Made by a program: the position numbers and the translations under genes
The notes under the pieces: model-generated
Databases searched by the model: none
What the model was told of the DNA's origin: nothing
Seen by the model: only the letters and a program-made list of their open reading frames with translations
In this document: positions 7,693-16,843 of the stretch, piece after piece
How positions within the stretch are numbered: position 1 is the stretch's first letter
How the letters are laid out: each line of letters begins with the position of its first letter
NCBI RefSeq assembly: GCF_001941485.1
Contig: NZ_CP009247.1
Location: 930,001 to 994,000 of the forward strand
From: Corynebacterium frankenforstense DSM 45800
GTDB taxonomy: Bacteria; Actinomycetota; Actinomycetes; Mycobacteriales; Mycobacteriaceae
Length of the DNA: 64,000 nt
Direction: 5' to 3'

Positions 7693-9192
7693 CTACTTCT
7701 CCGGGAACCAGCCGGTGACGGCCGGCTCGGTGTTCTCGTAGATGTGCTTGGCCTCGCGGTACTCCTCCAGGCCGGTCGGGCCCAGCTCGCGGCCGTTGCC
7801 GGAGCGGCCGAAGCCGCCCCACTCGGCCTGCGGCAGGTACGGGTGGTAGTCGTTGATCCACACCGTGCCGTGGCGCAGCGCGCGCGAGACGCGGTTGGCC
7901 GTGCCGGAGTTCGAGGTCCACACGCCGCTGGCCAGGCCGTAGCGGGTGTCGTTGGCGATCTTGATGGCCTCGGCCTCGTCGTGGAAGGTCTCCACGGTGA
8001 TCACGGGGCCGAAGCCCTCCTCCTGGACGGCCGGGTTGTCGTGGGTGCACTGGTCGAGCACGGTCGGCGCGTAGAAGCAGCCCTTCTCGTGCTCCGGACC
8101 GCCCCAGTTGCCACCCACGCGCAGGCGGGCGCCGGCCTCGACGCCGCGCTTGACGTAGTCGGTGACCTTGTCGCGGTGCGCCTCGGAGATCAGCGGGCCG
8201 GTCTCGGCCTTCTCGTCGAAGGGGCCGCCCATGACGATCTTGCCGGCGCGCTCGACGAGCTTGTCCACGAACTCCTCGGCGATGGTGTCCTGCACGACCA
8301 GGCGGGTGCCCGCCGAGCAGACCAGGCCAGAGTCCATGAAGCCGGCGTTGAGGGCGTTGTCCAGGGCGGCGTCCAGGTCGGCGCCGGCGAAGACGACGTT
8401 CGGGTTCTTGCCGCCGAGCTCCAGGGCGACCTTCTTGACGGTCGGGGCTGCGGCGGTGGCGATGGCCTTGCCGGTCTCCAGGCCGCCAGTGAAGGAGACC
8501 ATGTCGATGTCGTCGTGCTCGGACAGCGGGGCGCCGACGGTGCCGCCGTCGCCGAGGACCAGGTTGGCCACGCCGGCCGGCAGGCCCAGCTTGTCCAGGA
8601 TGTCCATCAGCAGGATGGCGGTGTGCGGGGTCAGCTCCGCGGGCTTGAGCACGAAGGAGCAGCCGGCGGCGATCGCCGGGGCGACCTTCCAGGCGACCTG
8701 CAGCAGCGGGAAGTTCCAGGGGGTGATCATGCCGACCACGCCGACCGGCTCGTAGACGATGCGCGAGATGACCGTGTCGTCACCCGCGTCGACCAGGCGG
8801 CCGGGGTGCTGGTCGGCGATCTTGCCGAAGAAGGCGAAGCAGGAGGCGATGTCGTCCATGTCGCCCTCGGCCTCGACCAGGCGCTTGCCGGTGTCGAGGG
8901 CCTCGGCGCGGGCGAACTCGTCCTTGCGCTCCTTGAGCTGCTCGGAGACGGCGAGCAGGAGGTCACCGCGCTCGGCGGCGGTCTTCGAGGACCACACGCC
9001 CTCGTCGAAGGCGCGGCGGGCGGCGGCGATGGCGTCCTCGACGTCCTTCGCGGTCGCCTCGGAGACGACCCCCACCTCGGACCCGTCGGCCGGGCACGTG
9101 ACGGTGCGCGTGCCGCCGTCGGAGGCGGCGCGCCAGGCGCCGTCGATGTAGAGCGTGGCGGGGGAGTTGTCCGATCCGGTCAAGAAGATCAT
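7693..9192 (-). CDS. betB: Betaine-aldehyde dehydrogenase-like aldehyde dehydrogenase
   Basis: A 499-residue NAD(P)-dependent aldehyde dehydrogenase, closest by motif to glycine betaine aldehyde dehydrogenase. Visible signatures are ITPWNFPL near the NAD site, the ELGGKNPN block and catalytic Cys292 in LVCSAGTR, and the C-terminal GFGRSGNGRELG. Length fits the family (about 490-500). The ATG at 9192 gives the normal N-terminus; upstream in-frame codons lie in repeat-rich spacer. A BCCT carrier is 288 bp upstream on the same strand, which fits choline/betaine osmoprotection. No choline dehydrogenase gene is in the window, so the aldehyde source is elsewhere or the substrate differs. Confidence 0.85.
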   Translation of the reverse strand: MIFLTGSDNSPATLYIDGAWRAASDGGTRTVTCPADGSEVGVVSEATAKDVEDAIAAARRAFDEGVWSSKTAAERGDLLLAVSEQLKERKDEFARAEALDTGKRLVEAEGDMDDIASCFAFFGKIADQHPGRLVDAGDDTVISRIVYEPVGVVGMITPWNFPLLQVAWKVAPAIAAGCSFVLKPAELTPHTAILLMDILDKLGLPAGVANLVLGDGGTVGAPLSEHDDIDMVSFTGGLETGKAIATAAAPTVKKVALELGGKNPNVVFAGADLDAALDNALNAGFMDSGLVCSAGTRLVVQDTIAEEFVDKLVERAGKIVMGGPFDEKAETGPLISEAHRDKVTDYVKRGVEAGARLRVGGNWGGPEHEKGCFYAPTVLDQCTHDNPAVQEEGFGPVITVETFHDEAEAIKIANDTRYGLASGVWTSNSGTANRVSRALRHGTVWINDYHPYLPQAEWGGFGRSGNGRELGPTGLEEYREAKHIYENTEPAVTGWFPEK

Positions 9193-9480
9193 TCCCTTTC
9201 TCTTGGTTCGTTGAGATCCGGCCGCCGCGTGCGTCGGGTGCTTGCCGACGCGCGCGGCGTGGGTGCGTGGGCGGCGTCGTGCGCCCCGCGCCTCGTTCCC
9301 AGTGTCCGCCTTCCGCGGCCCGCGCGCCACCCCCGGGGCGCGGGACCCCGACGTCAGCACCCGGAAAAGGGGACGTGCGCGCCGTGGGCGGGGGACGCTG
9401 TGACGTCGGGCACCGGGGCGTCGTCAAGCGTCCCGGCTGCGCCCTGACGGCGTCCTACCCGCCCGCGTCCCGGCGGCGTC

Positions 9481-11637
9481 CTACCTGCCGGCGTCCTCGT
9501 TGTCGCCGGCGACGACCTCCTCGGGGTCGGTGTCGTCGGGCAGGTTGTCGGCGTCGTCCCACTCGCTCGGCGGGGCGGAGTAGACCGCCTTGGTCGGCGT
9601 GCCGCGGTCGCCGGTCATGGTCATGAACGTCAGGTGGGCGTCGTAGAGGTCGAGCACGTCCGAGATGACCTGCTCGTGGGTGTAGCCGAGGATGTCGTGG
9701 CCCTGCGAGCCGGTGCCCGTGAAGACCTCGACCTGGAAGTAGACGTCCGAGGCCGTGCGCAGGTTGTGCGCGAAGTCCGGCACCGGGTAGGCGACCGGGT
9801 AGGCCTCGTACTTGAACTCGTCCTGGTCCTCGAACTTGACCACCAGGTCGACGTAGGGCAGCGGGTAGTCCGGGTGCTCGCCGCAGGTGCAGGTGACGTC
9901 GGCGCCCAGGCGCTTCATCTCGGCGGCGATCTCGCGGATGGCCGGCTCGGCGGTCTTGTCCAGGAACTCGCGGGTGTCCTTCAGCCCCGGGTAGGACATG
10001 CGGCGGGCCAGGCGCCGGCGCCAGGAGGTCTTCTCGCCCGGGCCGGTGGCACGGATGCGGCCGCTGAGCAGGCTCGGCAGCGCCGCACGGCGGGAGTCCA
10101 GGGAGTTGCGCTCGGAGCGCAGCACACGGAACAGGCTGTACATGACCAGGTACATCACCACCGAGAACGGCAGGCCCATCAGGACCGTGGCCGCCTGCAG
10201 GGTGTAGACGCCGTTGATGAACAGCATCACCAGGGTCAGCAGGCCCGTGATCACGGCCCAGACGATGCGCAGCCACGGCGCGCCGTCCGAGTCACGCTTG
10301 GCCGAGGACTTCGAGGTCATCGTCGCCAGGATCAGCGAGCCGGAGTCGGCCGAGGTGACGTAGAAGAACAGGCCGGTGAACACCGAGAGCCCGATGGTGA
10401 ACAGCGCGCCGGGGAAGTGGTCCAGCAGCGTGAAGTAGGCGGATTCGGGCACCTCGACGGCCTCGTTGAGGAAGTCGATCTCACCGGTGCGGAAGATGTC
10501 GAGCGCGGCGTTGCCGAAGATGGACACCCACAGCAGGATGAACAGGAACGGGATGACCAGCACGCCGATGACGAACTGGCGCAGGGTGCGCCCGCGCGAG
10601 ATGCGCGCCAGGAACAGGCCGACGAACGGCGCCCAGGCGATCCACCAGGCCCAGAAGAACAGGGTCCAGTCCTTCAGCCAGTCCTGCGAGGGGTAGGACG
10701 GGTCGCCGCCGTCGGTGAAGGCGAAGTTGTCCAGCATCATGCCCGGGAAGCGGGAGACGAAGTCACCGGTGTTCTGCACCAGGGCGGACAGCAGGTGCGC
10801 GGTGTTGCCGGAGAAGAGCACCCACAGCATCAGGAAGATGGCGAGGAAGACGTTGAGCTCGGAGAGCCGGCGGATGCCCTTGTCCACGCCGGAGACCGTC
10901 GAGATGATCGTGATGCCCACGGCCAGGACGACGAGGGCGACCTGGACGGTGGTGCCGGTCTCCCAGCCGAAGAGGTAGTGCAGGCCGTAGTTGAGGAAGA
11001 CCACGCCGATGCCCAGCGAGGTCGCGATGCCGAAGATGGTGCCCAGCGTCGCGGCGATCTCCACGCCGTCGCCGATGGGGCCGCGCACGCGCTTGCCGAC
11101 GATCGGGGCGAGCGCGGAGCGGATCGACAGCGGCAGGTGGTAGCGGTAGGCGAACAGGCCGAAGGCCATGCCCATCAGCGCGTACATCGCCCAGCCGGGG
11201 ATGCCGTAGTGGAAGATCATCCAGATCGGGGCCATGCGCGCGGCCTCGTCCGACATCGCGGCGACGTCCGGCGGGGTGAGGTAGTTCGTCGCCGGGCCGG
11301 AGACGCCGAAGAACATCAGGTCCACGCCGATGCCGGCGGCGAAGAGCATCGCCGACCAGGTGAACATGTTGAACACCGGGGTCGAGTGGTCGGGGCCGAT
11401 CTTGGTCTGGCCGACGCGGGAGAAGGCCACCACGAGCACGAAGAGGACGATCACGCCGGCGGTCAGGATGTAGTACCAGCCGAGGTTGGTCGCGATCCAG
11501 TCCATCGAGCCGAAGATGAAGGTCTCCGCGGCGTCGGGCCACAGCCACGCCCACAGGACGAAGGCGAGGATGATCACCGCCGTCGTCCAGAAGACCGGCG
11601 GGTTGACCGGTGAGTAATGTGGTCGGGTTTTTGCCAT
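9481..11637 (-). CDS. BCCT-family carrier, BetT-like (choline/betaine uptake)
   Basis: A 718-residue secondary transporter of the betaine/choline/carnitine family with 12 predicted membrane segments. Family marks include FTWSAMLFAAGIGVDLMFFG and the Trp-rich WTLFFWAWWIAWAPFVGLFLARISRGR segment (about residues 320-350; fragments only). A large C-terminal cytosolic domain of about 200 residues follows the last segment, as in E. coli-type BetT, where it affects osmotic activation. The acidic tail ends the protein. Start chosen at ATG 11637, which has AGGAG 8 nt upstream; a start at 11691 would add 18 unlikely residues. The neighbouring betB suggests choline as a substrate. Confidence 0.87.
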   Translation of the reverse strand: MAKTRPHYSPVNPPVFWTTAVIILAFVLWAWLWPDAAETFIFGSMDWIATNLGWYYILTAGVIVLFVLVVAFSRVGQTKIGPDHSTPVFNMFTWSAMLFAAGIGVDLMFFGVSGPATNYLTPPDVAAMSDEAARMAPIWMIFHYGIPGWAMYALMGMAFGLFAYRYHLPLSIRSALAPIVGKRVRGPIGDGVEIAATLGTIFGIATSLGIGVVFLNYGLHYLFGWETGTTVQVALVVLAVGITIISTVSGVDKGIRRLSELNVFLAIFLMLWVLFSGNTAHLLSALVQNTGDFVSRFPGMMLDNFAFTDGGDPSYPSQDWLKDWTLFFWAWWIAWAPFVGLFLARISRGRTLRQFVIGVLVIPFLFILLWVSIFGNAALDIFRTGEIDFLNEAVEVPESAYFTLLDHFPGALFTIGLSVFTGLFFYVTSADSGSLILATMTSKSSAKRDSDGAPWLRIVWAVITGLLTLVMLFINGVYTLQAATVLMGLPFSVVMYLVMYSLFRVLRSERNSLDSRRAALPSLLSGRIRATGPGEKTSWRRRLARRMSYPGLKDTREFLDKTAEPAIREIAAEMKRLGADVTCTCGEHPDYPLPYVDLVVKFEDQDEFKYEAYPVAYPVPDFAHNLRTASDVYFQVEVFTGTGSQGHDILGYTHEQVISDVLDLYDAHLTFMTMTGDRGTPTKAVYSAPPSEWDDADNLPDDTDPEEVVAGDNEDAGR

Positions 11638-12037
11638 CGAAGCACTCCTGATGCGCCGCACAGGGCGGAGATAGGGGATCGTAAGGTCCATTCAAAGGTA
11701 ACGCCGGGCTGTGGGCCCGCTGCATTCCCCTACAATTCGGGGGTGCTCATCGGCCGTTTTTCGGGGGTGAGTGTGTGCTGTATCGCAGGAACCCGGATCT
11801 TCGGTCGGGCACGGCGGGGTCCGCCCGGGCGTCTCGCGGGGGCACCCGGGCGCGGCGGTGGGGTCGTCGTGCCGCCGGCTCGGGCGGGGCCGTGCGCAGG
11901 GGTGTCCGGGCCGTGCTCCCGGTAGCCTCGGGACCGCACACCGCGGCGCCCGGGACGACCCGGGCACTGCGCGCCGCCGGGGCGGTGGCGCGCCGCCGCA
12001 CCGAGGGGACGGCCCCGGAGATCGGAGAGGTTCAGCA
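11638..12037. other. 400-bp divergent spacer between BCCT carrier and ChaA-like gene
   Basis: It holds the probable BCCT promoter at 11668-11695 and, on the other side, the GGAGAGG ribosome site before GTG 12038. The remaining GC-rich stretch (about 11780-12010) shows open frames on several strands, none with a family-like sequence. I see no RNA gene. Confidence 0.5.
11668..11695 (-). promoter_or_regulatory. Candidate promoter of the BCCT carrier gene
   Basis: On the minus strand TTGAAT (11690-11695) and TATCTC (11668-11673) are 16 bp apart, leaving a short leader that contains AGGAG before ATG 11637. Confidence 0.4.
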
Positions 12038-13288
12038 GTGGATCAGTCCCCTGAGATGCACGCATCCCACACCCGCACACCACCCGGGGCCGGCGGTGAG
12101 CGCCCGCGTGCCGGCGCGAGCGTGGGCAGAGGCGGGGTCCTGCGCCGGGTCCTGGCGCCCTCGACGCTCGCGCGGCTGACCGTCGGCTGGGCGGCGGTCC
12201 TGCTCACCGCGTGGACCGGGATCCTCGACGCCGCGCCCGCCGCGGTGGCGCTCGCCGGGGTCGTCGCCGTCATCGTCTACTGCGCCTTCGGGGTGGTCGG
12301 CCAGGCCGAGGCCCTGGCGGTGCGCCTCGGCGAGCCCTTCGGCACCCTCGTGCTCACCCTCTCGGTGGTCTGCATCGAGGTGCTGCTCATCGCCGCGATG
12401 ACACTCGGCGGCGCGCAGGGGGAGACGGCCGCGCGCGACTCGGTGACGGCGGTGACGATGATCATCCTCAACCTCGTCGTCGGCGCCTGCGTGCTCGTCG
12501 CCGTGCGTCGCGGCGCGGCGGTGCCCAACCGCCGGGGGATGGGCCTCTACCTGGCCATGATCGTCCCGCTGGGCGTGCTGACCTTCGCCGTCCCGCACGC
12601 CTTTCCCTGCGGCGCGTACCCGCTCGTGCCCGGCGTGGCGCTGGCCGTGGCGGTCGCCGGGGCCTACGCGGTGTTCCTCCGCGCCCAGACCGGCAGGCTC
12701 GCCCACCTCTTCGCCGAGCCCGGCCTGCGCCGCGCGGAGGAGCGGGCGCCGGACGTGACGGTGCCGGGGGAGCGGGTGCCGGAGGCGGAAGATAAAGAGG
12801 AAGGGGCGCGCCGGGAGCGGCGACGTCCCCGCGACCCGGAGATTCCGCTGCGCGCCGCACTGCTCGTGGCCACCGTGGCCCCGGTCAGCCTGCTCGCCCA
12901 CGACATGGCCGGGCTCACCGACACGGTGCTCGCCGCCGCGGCCGCCCCGCCCGCGCTGGCGGGCCTGCTCGTCGCCGCGATCGTCTTCCTGCCCGAGTCG
13001 ATCACCGCGCTGCGTGCCGCCGCCGCGGGCCAGGTCCAGCGGGTGGGAAACCTCGCCCACGGTGCCCTCGTCTCCACCGTGGGGCTCACCGTGCCCTGCG
13101 TGCTCGTGCTCGGCGCCGTGACCGGGCGGGCGCCCGTGCTCGCGGAGTCGCCGGCCAACCTGGCGCTGCTGGCCGCCACCGCGGCCGTGAGCTGCGCCGC
13201 CGTCGCCTCGGGTCGCCTGCGCGCCTGGCACGGCGTCGCCCATCTGGCGCTGTTCGGCGTCTTCGCCGTCCTGCTCGCGGCCGGATGA
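12038..13288 (+). CDS. ChaA-like calcium/cation:proton antiporter
   Basis: A 416-residue membrane protein resembling the ChaA branch of the Ca2+/cation antiporter superfamily. The first half has GEPFGTLVLTLSVVCIEVLL with the conserved Glu-containing alpha-repeat, then a membrane segment ending NLVVGACVLV; the second repeat contains FLPESITALRAA. A charged Glu/Arg-rich cytosolic loop (about residues 235-270) separates the two halves, as expected for this fold. GTG 12038 is chosen because GGAGAGG lies 7 nt upstream; ATG 12056 is an alternative. A role in Na+/K+/Ca2+ and pH balance is inferred from the family. Confidence 0.8.
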   Translation: MDQSPEMHASHTRTPPGAGGERPRAGASVGRGGVLRRVLAPSTLARLTVGWAAVLLTAWTGILDAAPAAVALAGVVAVIVYCAFGVVGQAEALAVRLGEPFGTLVLTLSVVCIEVLLIAAMTLGGAQGETAARDSVTAVTMIILNLVVGACVLVAVRRGAAVPNRRGMGLYLAMIVPLGVLTFAVPHAFPCGAYPLVPGVALAVAVAGAYAVFLRAQTGRLAHLFAEPGLRRAEERAPDVTVPGERVPEAEDKEEGARRERRRPRDPEIPLRAALLVATVAPVSLLAHDMAGLTDTVLAAAAAPPALAGLLVAAIVFLPESITALRAAAAGQVQRVGNLAHGALVSTVGLTVPCVLVLGAVTGRAPVLAESPANLALLAATAAVSCAAVASGRLRAWHGVAHLALFGVFAVLLAAG

Positions 13289-13314
13289 CGCCCACCGCGC
13301 GCCGCGCACGTCCG

Positions 13315-13320
13315 TAGGAT
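13315..13320 (+). promoter_or_regulatory. Leaderless-type -10 box (TAGGAT)
   Basis: TAGGAT ends 7 nt before ATG 13328. Confidence 0.5.
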
Positions 13321-13327
13321 CGGGGCC

Positions 13328-13840
13328 ATGGAACTGCGCGTGGTCACCGGAGACATCACCGTCCAGGACGTCGACGCGGTGGTCAACGCCGCGAACTCCT
13401 CGCTGCTCGGCGGCGGCGGGGTCGACGGCGCCATCCACCGCGCCGGCGGGCCCGAGATCCTCGCCGCCTGCCGTGAGCTGCGCGCCACCGAGCTGCCGGA
13501 CGGCCTGCCCGCGGGCCGGGCCGTGGCCACGACGGGCGGGCAGATGCCCGCACGCTGGGTCATCCATACCGTCGGCCCGGTCCACTCGCGCACCGAGGAC
13601 CGCTCGGCGACCCTCGCGTCCTGCTACCGCAGCTGCCTCGCCGTCGCCGACGAGCTCGGCGCGCGCACCGTCGCCTTCCCGCTCATCTCCGCCGGCGCCT
13701 ACGGCTGGCCGCTTGACGACGCCGCGCGCATCGCCGTCGAGACCCTGCGCGCAGCGGGCGCGCACACGGGCGTCACCGAGGCGCGCCTGGTCGCCTTCAA
13801 CGACTCCGTGCGGGTGCAGCTGGACTCCGCGTGCGGATAG
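13328..13840 (+). CDS. Macro-domain protein (O-acetyl-ADP-ribose deacetylase-like)
   Basis: A 170-residue single macro domain of the YmdB type. It starts with VVTGDIT, followed by DAVVNAANSSLLGGGGVDGAIHRAGG (catalytic-loop Asn residues and the glycine-rich loop, about residues 20-44; fragments only), and ends with FPLISAGAYGWP, the phosphate-binding loop. Such proteins bind ADP-ribose and remove acetyl or ADP-ribosyl groups. Length matches the family. A leaderless-type promoter precedes it; the next gene starts 10 nt downstream with its own box inside this gene's end. Confidence 0.88.
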   Translation: MELRVVTGDITVQDVDAVVNAANSSLLGGGGVDGAIHRAGGPEILAACRELRATELPDGLPAGRAVATTGGQMPARWVIHTVGPVHSRTEDRSATLASCYRSCLAVADELGARTVAFPLISAGAYGWPLDDAARIAVETLRAAGAHTGVTEARLVAFNDSVRVQLDSACG

Positions 13841-13843
13841 CAT
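13838..13843 (+). promoter_or_regulatory. Leaderless-type -10 box (TAGCAT) overlapping the macro-domain stop
   Basis: TAGCAT ends 6 nt before ATG 13850 and includes the TAG stop of the preceding gene. Confidence 0.4.
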
Positions 13844-13849
13844 GTGGAC

Positions 13850-14596
13850 ATGACCACGGATGAAGCAGTCAACTCACCGGAACTGAAGCCTCTCGACTGG
13901 TCCTCCTGGCGGCGCGTGCTCGTCGTCGTCGCCCACCCCGACGATCCCGAATACGGCCTGTCCTGCGCGGTCAACCGCTTCGCCCGCGCCGGGGTGGAGG
14001 TCCGTTACCTGCTGCTCACCCACGGCGAGGCCGGCATCGAGGGCCGCGCGCCCGAGGAGACCGGGCCGCTGCGCGCCGCTGAACAGCAGGCCGCCTGCGA
14101 CGCCGTCGGCGCCGCCGGGCTGACCGTGCTGCGTCACCCCGACGGCATGCTCACCGAGGGGCTCGACCTGCGCCGCGACATCGCCCGCGAGATCCGCCGC
14201 TTCCGCCCGGACGCGGTGGCCACCATCCCCTTCGACCGTGAGGTGCCCTGGGGAGTGAACATGGCCGACCACCGGGTCGCGGGCCTGGCCGCCCTCGACG
14301 CCTGCCGGGACGCGGGCAACACCTGGGTCTTCCGCGAGCTCGCCGAGCGCGACGGCCTGGAGAAGTGGCAGACCTCTGCGTTCCTGGTGTGCGGCGACGC
14401 GCGTGCCGACGTTGCCGTGGAGGTCGAGAAGCAGGACGTCGACGCGGGCGTGGCCTCCCTGGCCTGCCACCGCGTCTACCTCGAGGCCCTGCCGGACCAC
14501 GCCACCCCGGAGGACCTCGTGACCGGGGTGGCCGCTGCCGGCGGCGAGCGCGCCGGGGTCGACAACGCGATCACCTTCCGCTCGATCCCGCTCTAG
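13850..14596 (+). CDS. PIG-L/LmbE-family deacetylase
   Basis: A 248-residue zinc-dependent N-acetylglucosaminyl-deacetylase-fold protein. The metal motif AHPDDPEYG starts at His29, and a second conserved stretch NMADHRVAG is near residues 139-147. It belongs to the same superfamily as mshB further along this window, but lacks the HPDH form of the second motif, so its substrate is unknown and mycothiol synthesis is not implied. ATG 13850 is chosen over GTG 13844 because of the TAGCAT box 6 nt upstream. Confidence 0.82.
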   Translation: MTTDEAVNSPELKPLDWSSWRRVLVVVAHPDDPEYGLSCAVNRFARAGVEVRYLLLTHGEAGIEGRAPEETGPLRAAEQQAACDAVGAAGLTVLRHPDGMLTEGLDLRRDIAREIRRFRPDAVATIPFDREVPWGVNMADHRVAGLAALDACRDAGNTWVFRELAERDGLEKWQTSAFLVCGDARADVAVEVEKQDVDAGVASLACHRVYLEALPDHATPEDLVTGVAAAGGERAGVDNAITFRSIPL

Positions 14597-14703
14597 ACCC
14601 GCTCCCGCCGCGGGGTCGCGGTGGGAAAGCCCAGGTCAGGGCATAGATGTGTGCTGTGATGCAGACCATATCCTGTTGGTGTGGCGTTGCGGTGCGGGCG
14701 GCG

Positions 14704-14709
14704 TAATCT
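14704..14709 (+). promoter_or_regulatory. Leaderless-type -10 box (TAATCT) before kup
   Basis: TAATCT ends 8 nt before ATG 14718. No riboswitch-like structure is visible in the 120-bp spacer. Confidence 0.45.
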
Positions 14710-14717
14710 ACCGGGCC

Positions 14718-16754
14718 ATGACAACCCGGTCCGGGGCCCGCACGGCCCCGCGCCACGGTGCCCGGCTCGCCGCCGGCACCGCCGCGCTGGGGGTGGTGTT
14801 CGGTGACATCGGCACCTCCCCGCTCTATGTCCTCCGGGCGGTGTTCACCGTCCACCACGGCGCGGTCCCGCTGACCGACGCCACCGTCATCGGGGCGGTC
14901 TCCGCCCTGATCTGGACCGTCTTCCTCATCGTGGCGGTCAAGTACGTCCTGCTCGTCCTGCGCGCCGACAACGACGGCGAGGGCGGCGTGATCGCCCTGG
15001 CCGCCCTGGTGCGCGCCCGTGTCGCGGCCGCGGGCGGGGACACCTCGGCCCGGCGCCGTCTCCTGACCGTGCTCGGCGGCGTCGGCGTCTTCGGCGCCGC
15101 GCTCTTCTTCGGCGACGCCGTGATCACCCCGGCGATCTCGGTGCTCTCCGCCGTCGAGGGCGTGCGCGTGGCCGTGCCCAGGCTGTCGAACTCGCTCATC
15201 CTCCCGCTGGCCCTCGGCGTGCTCACCGCGCTCTTCGCCGCGCAGCGCCGCGGCACCGAGAAGGTCGGCCGCGTCTTCGGCCCGGTCATGCTCGTCTGGT
15301 TCCTCACACTGGCCGCCGTCGGCGTGCCCCAGATCCTCGCCCGCCCGGGCATCCTCGCCGCGCTCTCGCCGCTGCCCGCCGTGGAGTTCCTCGTCGGCCA
15401 CCCGCTGGCCGGCTTCTTCGCGGCCGGCGCGCTCGTGCTGGCCACCACGGGGGCCGAGGCCCTCTACGCCGACATCGCCCACTTCGGCCGCCGCCCGATC
15501 CAGGAGACCTGGTTCGCGGTCGTCCTGCCCGCCCTGGTGCTCAACTACCTCGGCCAGGGCGCCGGGTTGCTGCGCGACCCGGCACGCGTGGCCGACCCCT
15601 TCTTCACCCTGGTCCCGCAGCGCTTCGGCTTCCTGCTGGTGCTGCTGGCCACCGCGGCGACCGTCATCGCCTCCCAGGCGGTCATCTCGGGCGCCTTCTC
15701 CGTGGTCCGCCAGGCGATCCGCCTCGGCCACCTGCCGCGCATGCGCGTGGTGCACACCTCGGAGCGGGCCTCCGGGCAGGTCTACATCCCGGCGGTCACC
15801 CTGCTGCTCTACTGTGCGGTCGTCGCGGTGATCCTCATCTTCCGTGACTCCGGGCGGCTCTCCTCGGCCTACGGACTGGCCGTGTGCACCGACTTCCTGG
15901 TCACCTCCACGCTGCTGTGCCTGTTGACCCGCTTCGGCTGGCGTTGGCCGGCCTGGGCGAGCGCGCTGCTCGCCGTCTGCCTGGCGGCCGTCGAGCTGCC
16001 GCTGGCCGCCGCCAACGCCGCCAAGATCGCCACCGGCGGCTGGCTGCCGCTGCTCATCGCGGCCGTGCTCGTGATCGTCATGGACACCTTCCGTCGCGGC
16101 GAGGCCCGCGTCCGCGCGGCCCGCCTCGCCCGGGAGGGCACCCTCGACCAGCTCGAGGAGAAGCTCGCCCTGCGCCAGCCCGCCCGCGTGCCCGGCACCG
16201 TGGTCTACCCGCACTCCCTGGTCGAGACCGCCCCGTTCTCCCTGCTGGCCACCACCGCGATGGGCCGCACGCTCCACCAGCGCGTCATCGTGCTCTCCGT
16301 GCGCACCCGTGCCGTCCCGCACGTGGCGCCGGGGGAGCGGCTGACCGTGCAACCCACCGCCACCCCGGGCCTGGAGCACTGGACGGTCGACCTCGGCTTC
16401 GCCGACGACGCCGACGTGGTCGGCGTGCTCGATGCCGCCGGCTGCGCCGGGCGGGTCACCGCCGTCACCGGGCCCGCCGTCACCGGGCCTGGCGTCACCG
16501 CGTCCGCCGTCGCCGGCCCCTCCGCGCGGGACGCCGGCGACGGGGAGGCCGGCCGCGACGGGCGGGGCGGCCCCGACGGTCCCGTCATGTGGGTGCTCTC
16601 GCGCGCCGAGGTCACCGTCACCGACTCGCCCGGCATGGCCCGCTGGCGCAAACGGCTCTACGTGCTGCTGACCCGGCTGGCCCCGCCGCCGCAGTGGACC
16701 CGGACGCTGCCGGAGAAAAGGTGCGTCACCGTCAGCCGGCGTGTGCCGGTGTGA
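14718..16754 (+). CDS. kup: Kup-type potassium uptake transporter
   Basis: A 678-residue Kup/HAK family potassium:proton symporter. The signature GDIGTSPLY is at residues 29-37 in the first membrane segment, followed by the NDGEGG motif (about 91-96), about 12 membrane segments to residue 460, then a cytosolic C-terminal domain. Near residues 575-630 a repeated Val-Thr-Gly-Pro stretch interrupts the cytosolic domain. The ATG is set by TAATCT 8 nt upstream. Its nearness to the antiporter gene and BCCT carrier genes suggests a general ion/osmotic balance cluster, though genes are separately transcribed. Confidence 0.92.
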   Translation: MTTRSGARTAPRHGARLAAGTAALGVVFGDIGTSPLYVLRAVFTVHHGAVPLTDATVIGAVSALIWTVFLIVAVKYVLLVLRADNDGEGGVIALAALVRARVAAAGGDTSARRRLLTVLGGVGVFGAALFFGDAVITPAISVLSAVEGVRVAVPRLSNSLILPLALGVLTALFAAQRRGTEKVGRVFGPVMLVWFLTLAAVGVPQILARPGILAALSPLPAVEFLVGHPLAGFFAAGALVLATTGAEALYADIAHFGRRPIQETWFAVVLPALVLNYLGQGAGLLRDPARVADPFFTLVPQRFGFLLVLLATAATVIASQAVISGAFSVVRQAIRLGHLPRMRVVHTSERASGQVYIPAVTLLLYCAVVAVILIFRDSGRLSSAYGLAVCTDFLVTSTLLCLLTRFGWRWPAWASALLAVCLAAVELPLAAANAAKIATGGWLPLLIAAVLVIVMDTFRRGEARVRAARLAREGTLDQLEEKLALRQPARVPGTVVYPHSLVETAPFSLLATTAMGRTLHQRVIVLSVRTRAVPHVAPGERLTVQPTATPGLEHWTVDLGFADDADVVGVLDAAGCAGRVTAVTGPAVTGPGVTASAVAGPSARDAGDGEAGRDGRGGPDGPVMWVLSRAEVTVTDSPGMARWRKRLYVLLTRLAPPPQWTRTLPEKRCVTVSRRVPV

Positions 16755-16830
16755 GTCGCGACCCCTACAAAGGCTGCCCTTACCTGGGCTTTTCCGTCCT
16801 GCGGAAATGGCGGTATGCGTCCGAGGCCAT

Positions 16831-16836
16831 TATCCT
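16831..16836 (+). promoter_or_regulatory. Leaderless-type -10 box (TATCCT) of the formate dehydrogenase operon
   Basis: TATCCT ends 7 nt before ATG 16844, the same spacing as in other genes here. No clear -35 or anaerobic regulator site is visible in the 89-bp spacer. Confidence 0.45.
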
Positions 16837-16843
16837 GGGAGCC

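Noticed and set aside
9634..11613. Long open frame on the plus strand across the BCCT gene
   Set aside because: It mirrors the BCCT gene on the other strand; its composition is Asp/Arg/Gly/His-rich with no family sense, a usual effect of high GC. Many similar frames were dropped for the same reason.
11771..12037. Coding extension upstream of the ChaA-like gene
   Set aside because: The frame stays open but has no membrane or family sequence; GGAGAGG before GTG 12038 marks a better start.
13850..14596. A second mshB
   Set aside because: Same superfamily, but the second metal motif differs from HPDH and the true mshB lies in its normal context at 53004.
14597..14717. A ydaO/c-di-AMP riboswitch before kup
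   Set aside because: Kup genes often have one, but the 120-bp spacer lacks recognisable ydaO motifs, and a -10 box 8 nt before ATG leaves no room for a leader.
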